Below, piece after piece: positions 1 through 7,322 of a stretch of DNA of 51,326 nt; within the stretch, counting starts at the first letter, position 1, and each line of letters opens with the position of its first letter. This DNA comes from Acidimicrobiales bacterium (lineage in GTDB: Bacteria > Actinomycetota > Acidimicrobiia > Acidimicrobiales > Ilumatobacteraceae): positions 1 to 51,326 of the forward strand of contig JAURCL010000009.1 of NCBI GenBank assembly GCA_030828465.1. The letters are read 5' to 3'. A model generated the notes under the pieces. It made no database searches. It was not told the origin of the DNA and saw only the letters and a list, made by a program, of their open reading frames with translations. Made by a program: the position numbers and the translations under genes.

Positions 1-441
1 CAACGGTGCGATCCGTCGGGCGACTGCGAGGAAGTCCGCGAGAGCCTGAGCATCGGACATCTGCTCGAGGGCGATCGGAACACCGGAGGAGTCGACAACC
101 ACCACGACGACGGGAGTATCGGCGGGAACCCTGATGGTGCCCGCTTCGGTCGCGGCGGGCATGGAGGATGCCGGGGTGCTCGGCTCGGTGACCGGGAGTT
201 CGTCACCGCTCGTCGCACCTTCCGCGATGCCGTAGGCGGTCATCATCGCGAGGACCGCGGTCGTGGAGCCGCCGACGGTTGCCACGCGAGCTGCTCGGGC
301 TGGGTTGCGTCTCCGGCCAGTCGCTGAGGGCGCCGATGCGGGCGGTTCGTCAACGGCGGTCGGAACCGGACGGGTCGCTCGAGCGGCGCGGAGCGCCGCG
401 AGCCTGGCCGCTCGATCCTCGGGCGAAGGACGCTCAGTCAT
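1..441 (-). CDS. Hypothetical single-pass membrane protein, 3' end outside window
   Basis: The reading frame starts at ATG 441-439 and stays open to the window edge, giving 147 residues without a stop. The N-terminus (about 50 residues) is rich in Arg, Ala and Pro and should be cytoplasmic. One hydrophobic stretch follows around residues 60-75, then a Pro/Thr/Ser-rich linker, then a more ordered part containing a run of six valines and the beginning of a folded domain. Its start overlaps the stop of the aspartate-tail gene upstream by 8 bp, so the two genes are probably co-transcribed and translationally coupled. I do not recognise the family. In actinobacteria such genes can neighbour flavin-transfer or ferric-reductase functions, but nothing here shows that. 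Confidence 0.6.
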   Translation of the reverse strand, partial: MTERPSPEDRAARLAALRAARATRPVPTAVDEPPASAPSATGRRRNPARAARVATVGGSTTAVLAMMTAYGIAEGATSGDELPVTEPSTPASSMPAATEAGTIRVPADTPVVVVVVDSSGVPIALEQMSDAQALADFLAVARRIAPL

Positions 442-1204
442 CGTCGCGCTCGTCGTCGTCGTCATCATCGTCGTCATCGTCATCGTCATGATCGTCGTCG
501 TCGTCCTCCTCATCGTCATCGTCGTCGTCGTCGTCGTGATCGTCGTCGTATCGCGCTGGGGCCGGCGGAGTGACCTCGCGACTCGAGAGCTCTGGGACGA
601 TGCCGAGTTGCGCGTCGAAGGTCGCTTCGAAGGTCACCTCAACCGCGCCGTCGGTGAACTCGACCTCCACGGCGTTCCGTGCCGGATACGCCTCGGTCTT
701 CACGACGGTCCAGCCGGCCGCCGCACTCGCATCGAGCACCAGGATTCGCGAGCTCACAACGTCGACGGTGACGGTGCCTGCTCCGCCAACGTTGAAGGTC
801 GTGAGGTAGGAGGCTGGAACGGTGGTCGTCGGCGCCACGGTGGGTGGGGTCGTCGTGACGGGTGCCGCAGGAACAGTCGTCGGCGTTGGAGCGACGGTGG
901 TGACCGTCGGATCCTCTGCCCCGACCAACCTCGATGAGACCGGCGCCGGTGTGGCGCTCGCGGCTTCGTCCGTTCCGGTCGACTGCGCGGCCGTCGCCGG
1001 TGCCTCGGTGGTCGACGTAGCGGTCACGACCTCAGCCGTGGGCGGCAGGGTGAGGTCAACGGTCGCCGCTTCCGGGATGAACGCGGACGAGGCGGCGGCC
1101 TCGGTCGGCGTGGAATCGAAGATCGAGGTGTTCACGAGCGCGGCAGCCGCGCCGGCGCCGAGCACGCCAACGAGGCTCAACGTGGTGGCGAGTGTGGTCT
1201 TCAT
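434..1204 (-). CDS. Exported protein with C-terminal poly-aspartate tail
   Basis: This is a 256-residue protein. I chose the ATG at 1204 because it has a good ribosome binding site (AGGAGAG) and opens directly into a signal-peptide-like hydrophobic stretch (residues about 4-24). Next come a long Thr/Pro/Ala-rich linker (about residues 35-150) and a compact valine-rich, probably beta-sheet domain (about 150-215). The last 37 residues are 31 Asp, 3 Glu, 2 His and 1 Arg. Such a tail could bind calcium or other cations, or a positively charged surface; that is inference. It is transcribed divergently from the OmpR-family regulator at 1377, and the shared intergenic region carries a regulator-type direct repeat. 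No catalytic motif is visible. Confidence 0.8.
   Translation of the reverse strand: MKTTLATTLSLVGVLGAGAAAALVNTSIFDSTPTEAAASSAFIPEAATVDLTLPPTAEVVTATSTTEAPATAAQSTGTDEAASATPAPVSSRLVGAEDPTVTTVAPTPTTVPAAPVTTTPPTVAPTTTVPASYLTTFNVGGAGTVTVDVVSSRILVLDASAAAGWTVVKTEAYPARNAVEVEFTDGAVEVTFEATFDAQLGIVPELSSREVTPPAPARYDDDHDDDDDDDDEEDDDDDHDDDDDDDDDDDDERDDD
437..547 (-). repeat. GAY trinucleotide microsatellite encoding the Asp tail
   Basis: A 111-bp tract made almost entirely of GAC/GAT codons on the minus strand (cgt/cat on the plus strand), broken by two Glu, two His, another Glu and one Arg codon. Runs of eight and twelve consecutive Asp codons are present. Mixed GAC/GAT use shows some selection or drift against pure slippage, but the tract is still prone to length change. 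It ends one codon before the stop, so in-frame changes would alter only the acidic tail. Confidence 0.9.
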
Positions 1205-1251
1205 GATCTCTCCTGTCGGGGGTTCGGGATCTCTCCCATGTCGTGCCACCG

Positions 1252-1257
1252 ACGGTA
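1252..1257 (-). promoter_or_regulatory. Putative -10 box of the Asp-tail gene
   Basis: TACCGT on the minus strand. It places transcription start near 1245 and gives a leader of about 40 nt that contains the AGGAGAG ribosome binding site. The -35 position shows no recognisable hexamer, which would fit dependence on an activator. Confidence 0.45.
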
Positions 1258-1285
1258 CGGAACGCTTGCCAGCACAGGGAACGAC

Positions 1286-1306
1286 GACATCCAAGGGACA
1301 TCCAAG
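1286..1306. promoter_or_regulatory. Direct-repeat operator, likely bound by the adjacent response regulator
   Basis: GACATCCAAG occurs twice, at 1286-1295 and 1297-1306, with an 11-bp period. One helical turn between direct half-sites is the usual architecture of OmpR/PhoB-family operators. The repeats lie about 41-61 bp upstream of the predicted start of the Asp-tail gene, the position expected for an activating site, and also just ahead of the regulator gene itself, so autoregulation is possible. Confidence 0.5.
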
Positions 1307-1376
1307 AAGTGGTCGGAGATGTCCAGATCGTTCCGATTCGCGCCCGATTCGGGGCAAGCGATGAAACAATCGGAAT

Positions 1377-2063
1377 ATGTCCGGTAACCAACGGCTGCTG
1401 CTCGTCGAAGATGATGACTCGATCGCCCGGTCCCTTACCGGCCCCCTCGAGTCCGCCGGATTCAGAGTGGAGCACGTCTCCACTGGCGCTGAGGCCGTGT
1501 CCGCGCGCGGAGCTGATGTCGTGCTCCTCGACCTCGGCCTGCCCGATATGGACGGCTACGACGTTTGTCGCGCGATTCGGGCTCATTCCGATGTCCCCAT
1601 CATCGTGGTGACCGCCCGCAGCGACGAGTTCGATCGGGTGCTCGGGCTTGAGCTCGGCGCCGACGACTACATGGTGAAGCCCCTCGGCACTCGTGAGCTG
1701 ATCGCGAGGATCCGGGCCGTGCTTCGACGCACCGGGGGACGTCCGACAGGGGTCGACGGAGACGACCGTCTCACTGTCGGGCCTCTCAGTATCGACCGCC
1801 GAACCCACCGGATCCACCTCGATGGCGAGGAGGTGCCGTTCACCCCGAAGGAGTTCGAACTGCTCGTGTTCCTCGCTGAGGATGCTGGAGCGGTGCGCAC
1901 CCGGACCGACATCGTCGAGCATGTCTGGGACGCCAACTGGTTCGGGCCGACCAAGACCGTCGACGCGCATGTCGCCAGCATCCGCCGCAAACTCGGCTCG
2001 CACTCGTGGATCGAGTCGGTGCGAGGCGTCGGTTTCCGGCTCGTGGAACCCTCCGGCTCGTGA
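1377..2063 (+). CDS. OmpR/PhoB-family response regulator
   Basis: A 228-residue transcriptional regulator. The receiver domain spans residues about 5-118, with the acidic pocket E11-D13, the phospho-acceptor D52 in the motif LLDLGLPD, T79 and K101. A winged-helix DNA-binding domain follows (about 130-226), ending in the family-typical segment with VDAHVASIRRKLG and RGVGFRL. It forms an operon with the histidine kinase: its stop overlaps the kinase GTG start as GTGA. It probably binds the direct repeat upstream of its own gene and controls the divergent exported protein. The stimulus cannot be read from the sequence. Confidence 0.95.
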   Translation: MSGNQRLLLVEDDDSIARSLTGPLESAGFRVEHVSTGAEAVSARGADVVLLDLGLPDMDGYDVCRAIRAHSDVPIIVVTARSDEFDRVLGLELGADDYMVKPLGTRELIARIRAVLRRTGGRPTGVDGDDRLTVGPLSIDRRTHRIHLDGEEVPFTPKEFELLVFLAEDAGAVRTRTDIVEHVWDANWFGPTKTVDAHVASIRRKLGSHSWIESVRGVGFRLVEPSGS

Positions 2064-3454
2064 GACGTCGACTGATCGCCGTCCTCGTCGGCGTCGTCGT
2101 GCTCGTGCTCGCGGTCCAGGACCTCCCTCTCGTCGGCCACCTCCGAGTCGTCGAGCGCGATCGCCTCGTCACTCGACTGGAGCGCGACGCCTTCATCCTC
2201 GCCGGTCGAGTGGAGGAGGACCTCGAGGCGGGCACAGCCGACGACAACGCCGTTCTGCTCGGGCTCGTGGAGCGCTACGAGGTCAGCGAGGACGTCAGCG
2301 TGGTGGTGACCGACACCCGGGCACTCGCCGTGCTCGGACCCGACTTCGACGTCGGGGAGGACTTCTCGAACCGCCCGGAGATCCTCGAAGCGCTCGCCGG
2401 CCGCCCCGAGACCGGTGAACGCGACTCGGTCACCCTCGGCCAACGACTCTTCTACGTGTCCGTCCCGGTGCTCAGCGGCGACGGGGTGGTTGGGGCCGTT
2501 CGCATCACCGCTCCAGCCTCGCGCGTCGACGAGGAAGTCGCCGATCGATTGTGGGGTCTCGGTCTGGTCGTGGCTATCTCAGTGGCGATCGCCGCCTTCG
2601 CCGCTCTGGTGATGGCATGGACGGTGACCCGCCCGCTCTCGCGGCTCTCGGAGAGCGCCGCCCGTCTCGCTGGTGGCTCGCTCTCCGAACGCGCGCCCGA
2701 GGGAGAGGGCCCTCCCGAGGTCCGTTCCCTCGCGCGACGGTTCAACCTGATGGCCGAACAGATCGAGTTGCTCGTCGCCCGCCAACGCGCCTTCGCTGGA
2801 ACCGCCTCCCACCAGCTGCGAACCCCGCTGACCGCGCTTCGCATTCGTTTGGAAAGCCTCGCCGCCGCCTCCGACGGTGTCTCAAGTGACCCCGCTCTTA
2901 CCGAGCACATCCAGGAGGCGATCGCCGAGACCGATCGGCTGCACCGAATGATTGAAGGTCTTCTCGCCCTCACTCGGGCCGAGGAGGCGGGCCTCGCGCC
3001 CGTAGAGGTCGATCTCGCGGCGATCGCGGCCGAGCGGATCGACTACTGGGCCCCGCTCGCCGGGGAGCGCGGTGTCGAGCTCCGGCTTCGCGGCGATGAT
3101 CCGGAGATCGCTTTGGCGGTAGCGGGCTCGGTCGAGCAAATCATCGACAACTTGGTGGACAACGCACTCGACGTCGCGCCGCTCGGCTCCGAGATCCTCC
3201 TCGAGGTCGAAAGGGCCGGCGAGCGGACCGAGCTTCGAATTATCGATGCCGGTCCGGGGCTCAGCGAGACGGATCGCGACATGGCCTTCGACCGATTCTG
3301 GCGGGCGCCGGGCGCGACACCGGGAGGGTCTGGGCTGGGCCTCGCGATCGTTCGTCAACTCGCCGAATCCGCCGGAGGATCCGCCCGCCTCGATGCTGCC
3401 GCGACAGGCGGTGTCGCCGCTGTGGTCTCGCTCAGGCGGCCCGAAGGTCGCTGA
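2060..3454 (+). CDS. HAMP-containing sensor histidine kinase
   Basis: A 464-residue membrane kinase, partner of the preceding regulator. The GTG at 2060 is preferred because it overlaps the regulator stop (GTGA) and places a hydrophobic first helix at residues about 5-21; an upstream in-frame start would add 18 non-hydrophobic residues inside the regulator gene. An extracytoplasmic sensor region (about 22-160) is followed by a second membrane helix (about 166-188), HAMP, and a dimerisation box with the phospho-accepting H251 in ASHQLRTPLTALR. The ATPase part shows an N box (about 361-373), G1 DAGPGL (396-401) and G2 GGSGLGLAI (422-430). Its 3' end overlaps the convergent oxidoreductase gene by 23 bp. 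Confidence 0.95.
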   Translation: MRRRLIAVLVGVVVLVLAVQDLPLVGHLRVVERDRLVTRLERDAFILAGRVEEDLEAGTADDNAVLLGLVERYEVSEDVSVVVTDTRALAVLGPDFDVGEDFSNRPEILEALAGRPETGERDSVTLGQRLFYVSVPVLSGDGVVGAVRITAPASRVDEEVADRLWGLGLVVAISVAIAAFAALVMAWTVTRPLSRLSESAARLAGGSLSERAPEGEGPPEVRSLARRFNLMAEQIELLVARQRAFAGTASHQLRTPLTALRIRLESLAAASDGVSSDPALTEHIQEAIAETDRLHRMIEGLLALTRAEEAGLAPVEVDLAAIAAERIDYWAPLAGERGVELRLRGDDPEIALAVAGSVEQIIDNLVDNALDVAPLGSEILLEVERAGERTELRIIDAGPGLSETDRDMAFDRFWRAPGATPGGSGLGLAIVRQLAESAGGSARLDAAATGGVAAVVSLRRPEGR

Positions 3455-4451
3455 GCACCGCCGCCCAACGATCCGGATCGCTCCGGTAGGGGGCGTAGAA
3501 GCCGAGGCGATCGACGATGTCACCGAACCGAGCACGCAACTCGGGGGCGATCCCCTCGGGCTCGGCGACCACCGCGAAGGTGTTGAGTACCTCGTCGTCG
3601 ATCAACTCGCCCATGGTCTCCCACTCACCGCGCTTGGAGAGCCCATTCAACTCGTCCTGCAACTCTCCCCAGCCATGGAGATCGAGCACCGCGCGATAGG
3701 CGGGGGTCGAGCCGTAGAAGGCGATCTGCTGACGGGTCGCTTTCGCCGCCGCGGCCATCTCCTCCTCGGTGTTCCCGGTGACCACGAACAGCGGTCCGGA
3801 GATCTCGAACCCGTCGAGAGACAGCCCCGCTCGCTCGCGGCCGCGCTGCAACGCCGGGATCGTCACCTCGCGCAGGTAGCGCTCGGTCGTGAAGCCGTGG
3901 CAGAAGAAGCCGTCGCAGACTTCACCGGCGACCTCGGTCATCAACTGCCCGACGCCGGCGAGGAACACCTTCGGCGGACCGAACCCGTCGAGGTCGGCGG
4001 CGTCCGGGGTGAAAAACGGCGTCATGAGCGTGTGCCGGTAGAACTCGCCACGGAAGGCGAGTGGCTCACCGTTGAGCCAGGTGGCCCAGATCGCGCGGAC
4101 CGCCTGGATCATCTCGCGCATCCGGGGAGCGGGATGGCTCCACTCCATCGAGAAGCGTTTCGTGATGTGCGGCTTGATCTGACTGCCGAGACCGAGGTGG
4201 AATCGGCCTCGCGAGTACGCCTGCAGGTCCCATCCGATGTTGGCGAGCAGCATCGGATTCCGCGCGAAAGCGACGGCGATCGAGGTGCCGAGGTCGACCC
4301 GCTCGGTCGTTGTGGCGGCTGCGACCAGCGGAAGGAACGGATCGTGAGCGGTCTCGGCGGTCCACACACCGTCGTAGTTCGCCGCCTCGAATTCCGCTGC
4401 CGCGCTGCCGGCGTCGGCGATGGTGGACGGCAGGGTCGCGTCGATCTTCAT
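3432..4451 (-). CDS. F420-dependent LLM-class (luciferase-like) oxidoreductase
   Basis: A 339-residue protein of the luciferase-like monooxygenase fold. Visible family marks are the N-terminal strand MKIDATLP, YDGVWTAETAHDPFLPL, DLGTSIAVAFARNPM, GRFHLGLGSQIKPHITKRF and FLAGVGQLMTEVAGEVCDGFFCHGF. These resemble the actinobacterial subfamily annotated as TIGR03617, which is predicted to use the deazaflavin F420 rather than FMN. The substrate is unknown. It is monocistronic with a leaderless promoter, and its last 23 bp overlap the histidine kinase gene tail to tail. Confidence 0.88.
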   Translation of the reverse strand: MKIDATLPSTIADAGSAAAEFEAANYDGVWTAETAHDPFLPLVAAATTTERVDLGTSIAVAFARNPMLLANIGWDLQAYSRGRFHLGLGSQIKPHITKRFSMEWSHPAPRMREMIQAVRAIWATWLNGEPLAFRGEFYRHTLMTPFFTPDAADLDGFGPPKVFLAGVGQLMTEVAGEVCDGFFCHGFTTERYLREVTIPALQRGRERAGLSLDGFEISGPLFVVTGNTEEEMAAAAKATRQQIAFYGSTPAYRAVLDLHGWGELQDELNGLSKRGEWETMGELIDDEVLNTFAVVAEPEGIAPELRARFGDIVDRLGFYAPYRSDPDRWAAVLSDLRAA

Positions 4452-4457
4452 TACCGG

Positions 4458-4463
4458 AGGGTA
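4458..4463 (-). promoter_or_regulatory. Leaderless -10 box of the LLM oxidoreductase gene
   Basis: TACCCT on the minus strand ends 6 nt before the ATG at 4451, so transcription should start at or next to the start codon. Confidence 0.6.
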
Positions 4464-4498
4464 ACCCGAGGTGATCGCGCGATCGCAGGCGCGGCGGG

Positions 4499-5392
4499 TC
4501 AGTCCTGATCGCGGAGGAACTGCTCGATCTCGGCGCCGATCTCATCGGCGGAGCGCAGTTCGATACGCGGACCTCCGAAGTCGATCCCGCTCGGCGTGTC
4601 ATCGGTGGAGTCGTGGATCCGCTCCAGTTGCTCGAGCATCGCCTGGTGCTCCTCGTTACCGGAGATGAGATCGTCGATCCGCTGACGCTGTTTCACCGTC
4701 TGCTGGCGAATGCCCGTCCCGTCGACCACCACATCTACGGCCTCACGCAGTCCGTCGAGCAGGGCGACGGCGGCAGCGGGATAGGGCATCGTCGACACGT
4801 AGTGCGGCACTTGCGCCCAGATGCCGAGCGAGGGGATGCCGAGGGAGTGCATCTCGTGTTCGAGGACGGCGCACACCCCGGCGGGCACCTCGAGGGTGGA
4901 GCGCAGGAACGGCACCCGGGCCAGCACATCCTGCGATGGGGTCGTGATCGAGAGACGTGGCGAGCGGGTGTGGGGGGCCGCGAAGGGATAGGCCCCGAGG
5001 TGGGCCATGGCCGACACGCCGAGCAGGCGAGCGAGGTGCGAGACCTCGGCGCGGAAGCGATGCCACGCCATGTCGGGTTCGGGTCCGCTCAGCAGCACCA
5101 GGTCGTGCCCCGCCAGATCTCGTCCGACCGAGATGGTGATGTGCTGCCACTCGACGAGCGTGTTGAGTCCCTCATCGAGATGCAGGGTCGGCCGGCGTGC
5201 GCGGAAGTCAATGAAGGGGTCATCGTCGAACACGGCGATCGGTGAGCCGTCGGACTCGGCCATGACCGCCTGCATCGCGGACTGCGCCGCGCCACCCGAA
5301 TCGATCCAGCCGGTCAGCGCGACGATCATCACCGGGTTATCGAGTTGCGGCGTATCGGACAGCCAGCGGATGGTGTTGCCCGGGGAGGTCAT
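4499..5392 (-). CDS. PAC2-family protein (proteasome assembly chaperone-like)
   Basis: A 297-residue protein. I chose ATG 5392 because it overlaps the stop of the upstream phosphotransferase gene as ATGA and begins with MTSPGNTIRW followed by the PAC2-like stretch MIVALTGWIDSGGAAQSAM. Further family features are the block LVLLSGPEPDMAWHRF, GAYPFAAPHTRSP and IPSLGIWAQVPHYVSTMPYPAAAVALLDGL. The C-terminus has a charged, probably helical segment (about residues 225-270). PAC2 proteins are widespread in actinobacteria, including species that have a proteasome, but the bacterial role is not established. Coupling to a phosphotransferase gene is the only functional hint here. Confidence 0.85.
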   Translation of the reverse strand: MTSPGNTIRWLSDTPQLDNPVMIVALTGWIDSGGAAQSAMQAVMAESDGSPIAVFDDDPFIDFRARRPTLHLDEGLNTLVEWQHITISVGRDLAGHDLVLLSGPEPDMAWHRFRAEVSHLARLLGVSAMAHLGAYPFAAPHTRSPRLSITTPSQDVLARVPFLRSTLEVPAGVCAVLEHEMHSLGIPSLGIWAQVPHYVSTMPYPAAAVALLDGLREAVDVVVDGTGIRQQTVKQRQRIDDLISGNEEHQAMLEQLERIHDSTDDTPSGIDFGGPRIELRSADEIGAEIEQFLRDQD

Positions 5393-6441
5393 CGCGCCTC
5401 CAGGATCTGAAGGGCCCGTTCGGCGGCCGAGTCGACTTGTTGTCGGAACGGCTCGAGTTCGGCGGGGTCCCGGGAGCCGAGCGCCCCACCGAGATAGCGG
5501 GCGTAAACCCCCTCGAGGATGCAGGCGAGCTTCCACGAGGCGAAGGCGATGTAGATGTCGAGGTCGCTCAGGTCACGGCCCGAGACCTCGGCGTAGCGAT
5601 CGACGAGTTGCTGGCGATCCCAGAATCCCTCGACGCGGGTAGCGGCCGCGGCCCATGGGCTCGGCTCGTCCGACGGTCCCGTCCAGTAGACGCAGAGGAG
5701 ACCGACATCGGCGAGTGGGTCGCCGAGGGTGCAGATCTCCCAGTCGAGCACGGCGGCCACGGTGCCGTCAGCGGCGAGCATCGTGTTGTCGAGTCGATAG
5801 TCGCCGTGGACGATCGTGGCCGGGCCCTGCTCGGGGATCGACCCGATGAGGGCGTCGTGCACCTCGTCCACGATCGGCAACTCGCGGGTCTTCTGCGCGT
5901 TCCACTGCCCGTACCAGCGCTTCAGTTGGCGCGCGAGGTAGCCGTCGTGCCGGCTGAGGTCCCCGAGTCCTACGGCGACCGGGTCGACGAAGTGAAGCGC
6001 AGCGAGGGTGTCGACGAGCGAGCGGCTCGCCGTGGATCTCGCCTCGTGGTCGAGGGCGGCTCGCGCCGTCTCCTCATCGCGGACCACCACGCCGTCGACA
6101 CGCTCCATCACGTAGAACGGAGCGCCGTTGACCGACTCATCGGCGCACATCCCGAGCGTTCTCGGCACGGGGACCGGACTGTCGACGAGGGCCGAGATGA
6201 TGCGGTGCTCCCGCCCCATGTCGTGGGCGCTCGCGAGGCCGTGCGAGAGCGGAGGACGCCGCAGCACCATGGGTCGGCCGTCGTCTCCGACGACGGAGAA
6301 GGTGAGATTCGAGTGACCTCCGGCGATCACCTCGAACCGGTAGGGGCCGCGGGCGCCGGGAACGTGCTCGTCGAGCCAGGCGGAGACCGATGACGACTCG
6401 ATCCCGATCGGCGCCTCGTCTCTCCGCGCCCCCGACACCAT
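5389..6441 (-). CDS. Aminoglycoside-phosphotransferase-fold (APH) family phosphotransferase
   Basis: A 350-residue kinase-like protein starting at ATG 6441. The nucleotide-binding strand is around residues 36-62, the catalytic loop VHGDYRLDN spans 211-219 with catalytic D214, and the metal-binding D233 sits in VLDWE. It resembles the APH domain of ACAD10/ACAD11-type proteins, which act on hydroxyacyl substrates, and many actinobacterial relatives are linked to fatty-acid degradation. The substrate is therefore more likely a small hydroxylated metabolite than an antibiotic. The gene has its own leaderless promoter and its stop overlaps the PAC2 gene start as ATGA. Confidence 0.88.
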   Translation of the reverse strand: MVSGARRDEAPIGIESSSVSAWLDEHVPGARGPYRFEVIAGGHSNLTFSVVGDDGRPMVLRRPPLSHGLASAHDMGREHRIISALVDSPVPVPRTLGMCADESVNGAPFYVMERVDGVVVRDEETARAALDHEARSTASRSLVDTLAALHFVDPVAVGLGDLSRHDGYLARQLKRWYGQWNAQKTRELPIVDEVHDALIGSIPEQGPATIVHGDYRLDNTMLAADGTVAAVLDWEICTLGDPLADVGLLCVYWTGPSDEPSPWAAAATRVEGFWDRQQLVDRYAEVSGRDLSDLDIYIAFASWKLACILEGVYARYLGGALGSRDPAELEPFRQQVDSAAERALQILEAR

Positions 6442-6447
6442 GGGGCG

Positions 6448-6453
6448 ATGGTA
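6448..6453 (-). promoter_or_regulatory. Leaderless -10 box of the phosphotransferase-PAC2 operon
   Basis: TACCAT on the minus strand, 6 nt before the ATG at 6441. Confidence 0.55.
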
Positions 6454-6507
6454 TCCGGACCGTCCCGCTGCCGACTCGGGGCGGGTGCCCGCGCGGAGGG
6501 GTATCGG

Positions 6508-6513
6508 TAGCGT
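6508..6513 (+). promoter_or_regulatory. Leaderless -10 box of the CnoX-like gene
   Basis: TAGCGT ends 6 nt before the ATG at 6520. No ribosome binding site is visible, which supports leaderless initiation. Confidence 0.6.
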
Positions 6514-6519
6514 GGAACC

Positions 6520-7263
6520 ATGACCGATCTCGGAGCCCTCGGCAATCAGGGCGGTGCCGTCATCGACGTCACCGACGCGACCTTCGAACAGGACGTGATG
6601 CTGCGCTCGCAGACCACTCCGGTGGTCGTCGATCTGTGGGCGCCCTGGTGCGGACCGTGCAAGACCCTCGGTCCGATCCTCGAGGAGGTCATCTCCGCGA
6701 CCGGCGGCAAGGTCGTGCTGGCCAAGGTCAACGTCGATGAGAACCCGGCGATCGCTGGGGCGTTCCAGGTCCAGTCGATCCCGGCCGTGTACGCGGTGTC
6801 GGACGCGAAGGTTGTCGACGGCTTCATGGGGGCGGTCGGCCGAGCCGAGGTGCAGGCCTTCATCGACCGCTTGGCGCCGAGCGCTGAGGACGACATGATC
6901 TCCGCGCTGGTGGCCGCTCGCGACGAACTTGGACTTCGCGCCGCGCTGGAGACGCATCCAGGCGATGAGGCGATCGTGGTCACCCTCGCCGAGATCCTCG
7001 TGGAGCGCGGCGAGACCGAGGAGGCATTGGCACTGCTCGAGCGCGTCCCGGAGACCGATCGGGTGCGTCACGTGAAGGCCGAGGCTCGCCTCGGCACCGT
7101 CCGACCCGAGGACGACTACGACGAGCGGCTCACCGCGCTGCTCGACCGTGTCAAAGGTGACGACGAGGCCCGGCAGATGTTCGTCGACATCCTCGAACTG
7201 ATGGGGCCCGACGATCCCCGCACCGCCGCTTACCGCAAACAGTTGACGGCACGACTCTTCTGA
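6520..7263 (+). CDS. Thioredoxin with C-terminal TPR region (CnoX/YbbN-like)
   Basis: A 247-residue cytoplasmic protein. Residues about 14-118 form a thioredoxin domain with the complete active site WCGPC (C44, C47) and the cis-proline segment VQSIPAVYAV. The C-terminal half (about 125-247) consists of tetratricopeptide-like helices. This domain order matches YbbN/CnoX, a holdase that protects proteins from oxidation and passes them to chaperonins. E. coli YbbN lacks the second cysteine, whereas this protein keeps both and may be a true oxidoreductase. It is transcribed alone, divergent from the phosphotransferase operon. Confidence 0.92.
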   Translation: MTDLGALGNQGGAVIDVTDATFEQDVMLRSQTTPVVVDLWAPWCGPCKTLGPILEEVISATGGKVVLAKVNVDENPAIAGAFQVQSIPAVYAVSDAKVVDGFMGAVGRAEVQAFIDRLAPSAEDDMISALVAARDELGLRAALETHPGDEAIVVTLAEILVERGETEEALALLERVPETDRVRHVKAEARLGTVRPEDDYDERLTALLDRVKGDDEARQMFVDILELMGPDDPRTAAYRKQLTARLF

Positions 7264-7277
7264 CGGTCACCGCGCCC

Positions 7278-7283
7278 TAGGGT
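7278..7283 (+). promoter_or_regulatory. Putative -10 box of comEA
   Basis: TAGGGT lies about 40 nt before the comEA ATG (7323). Unlike most neighbours this gene has a leader with a strong Shine-Dalgarno sequence (GGAGAGGAG). Confidence 0.35.
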
Positions 7284-7322
7284 GCGCGCTCCGACCTCCC
7301 TCCCCTTCGGAGAGGAGCATCG

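Noticed and set aside
263-1364. Long plus-strand open frames opposite the Asp-tail gene, including Ser- and Val-rich runs
   Set aside because: They are antisense translations of the GAY microsatellite and the Thr/Pro linker. They lack a ribosome binding site and any recognisable domain.
2006-2059. Extended start for the histidine kinase at 2006
   Set aside because: The extra 18 residues lie inside the response-regulator gene. GTG 2060 forms a GTGA overlap and begins directly before the first membrane helix.
6442-7071. Minus-strand extension of the phosphotransferase across the CnoX-like gene
   Set aside because: The extension is antisense to a well-supported thioredoxin gene, and a leaderless -10 box precedes ATG 6441.
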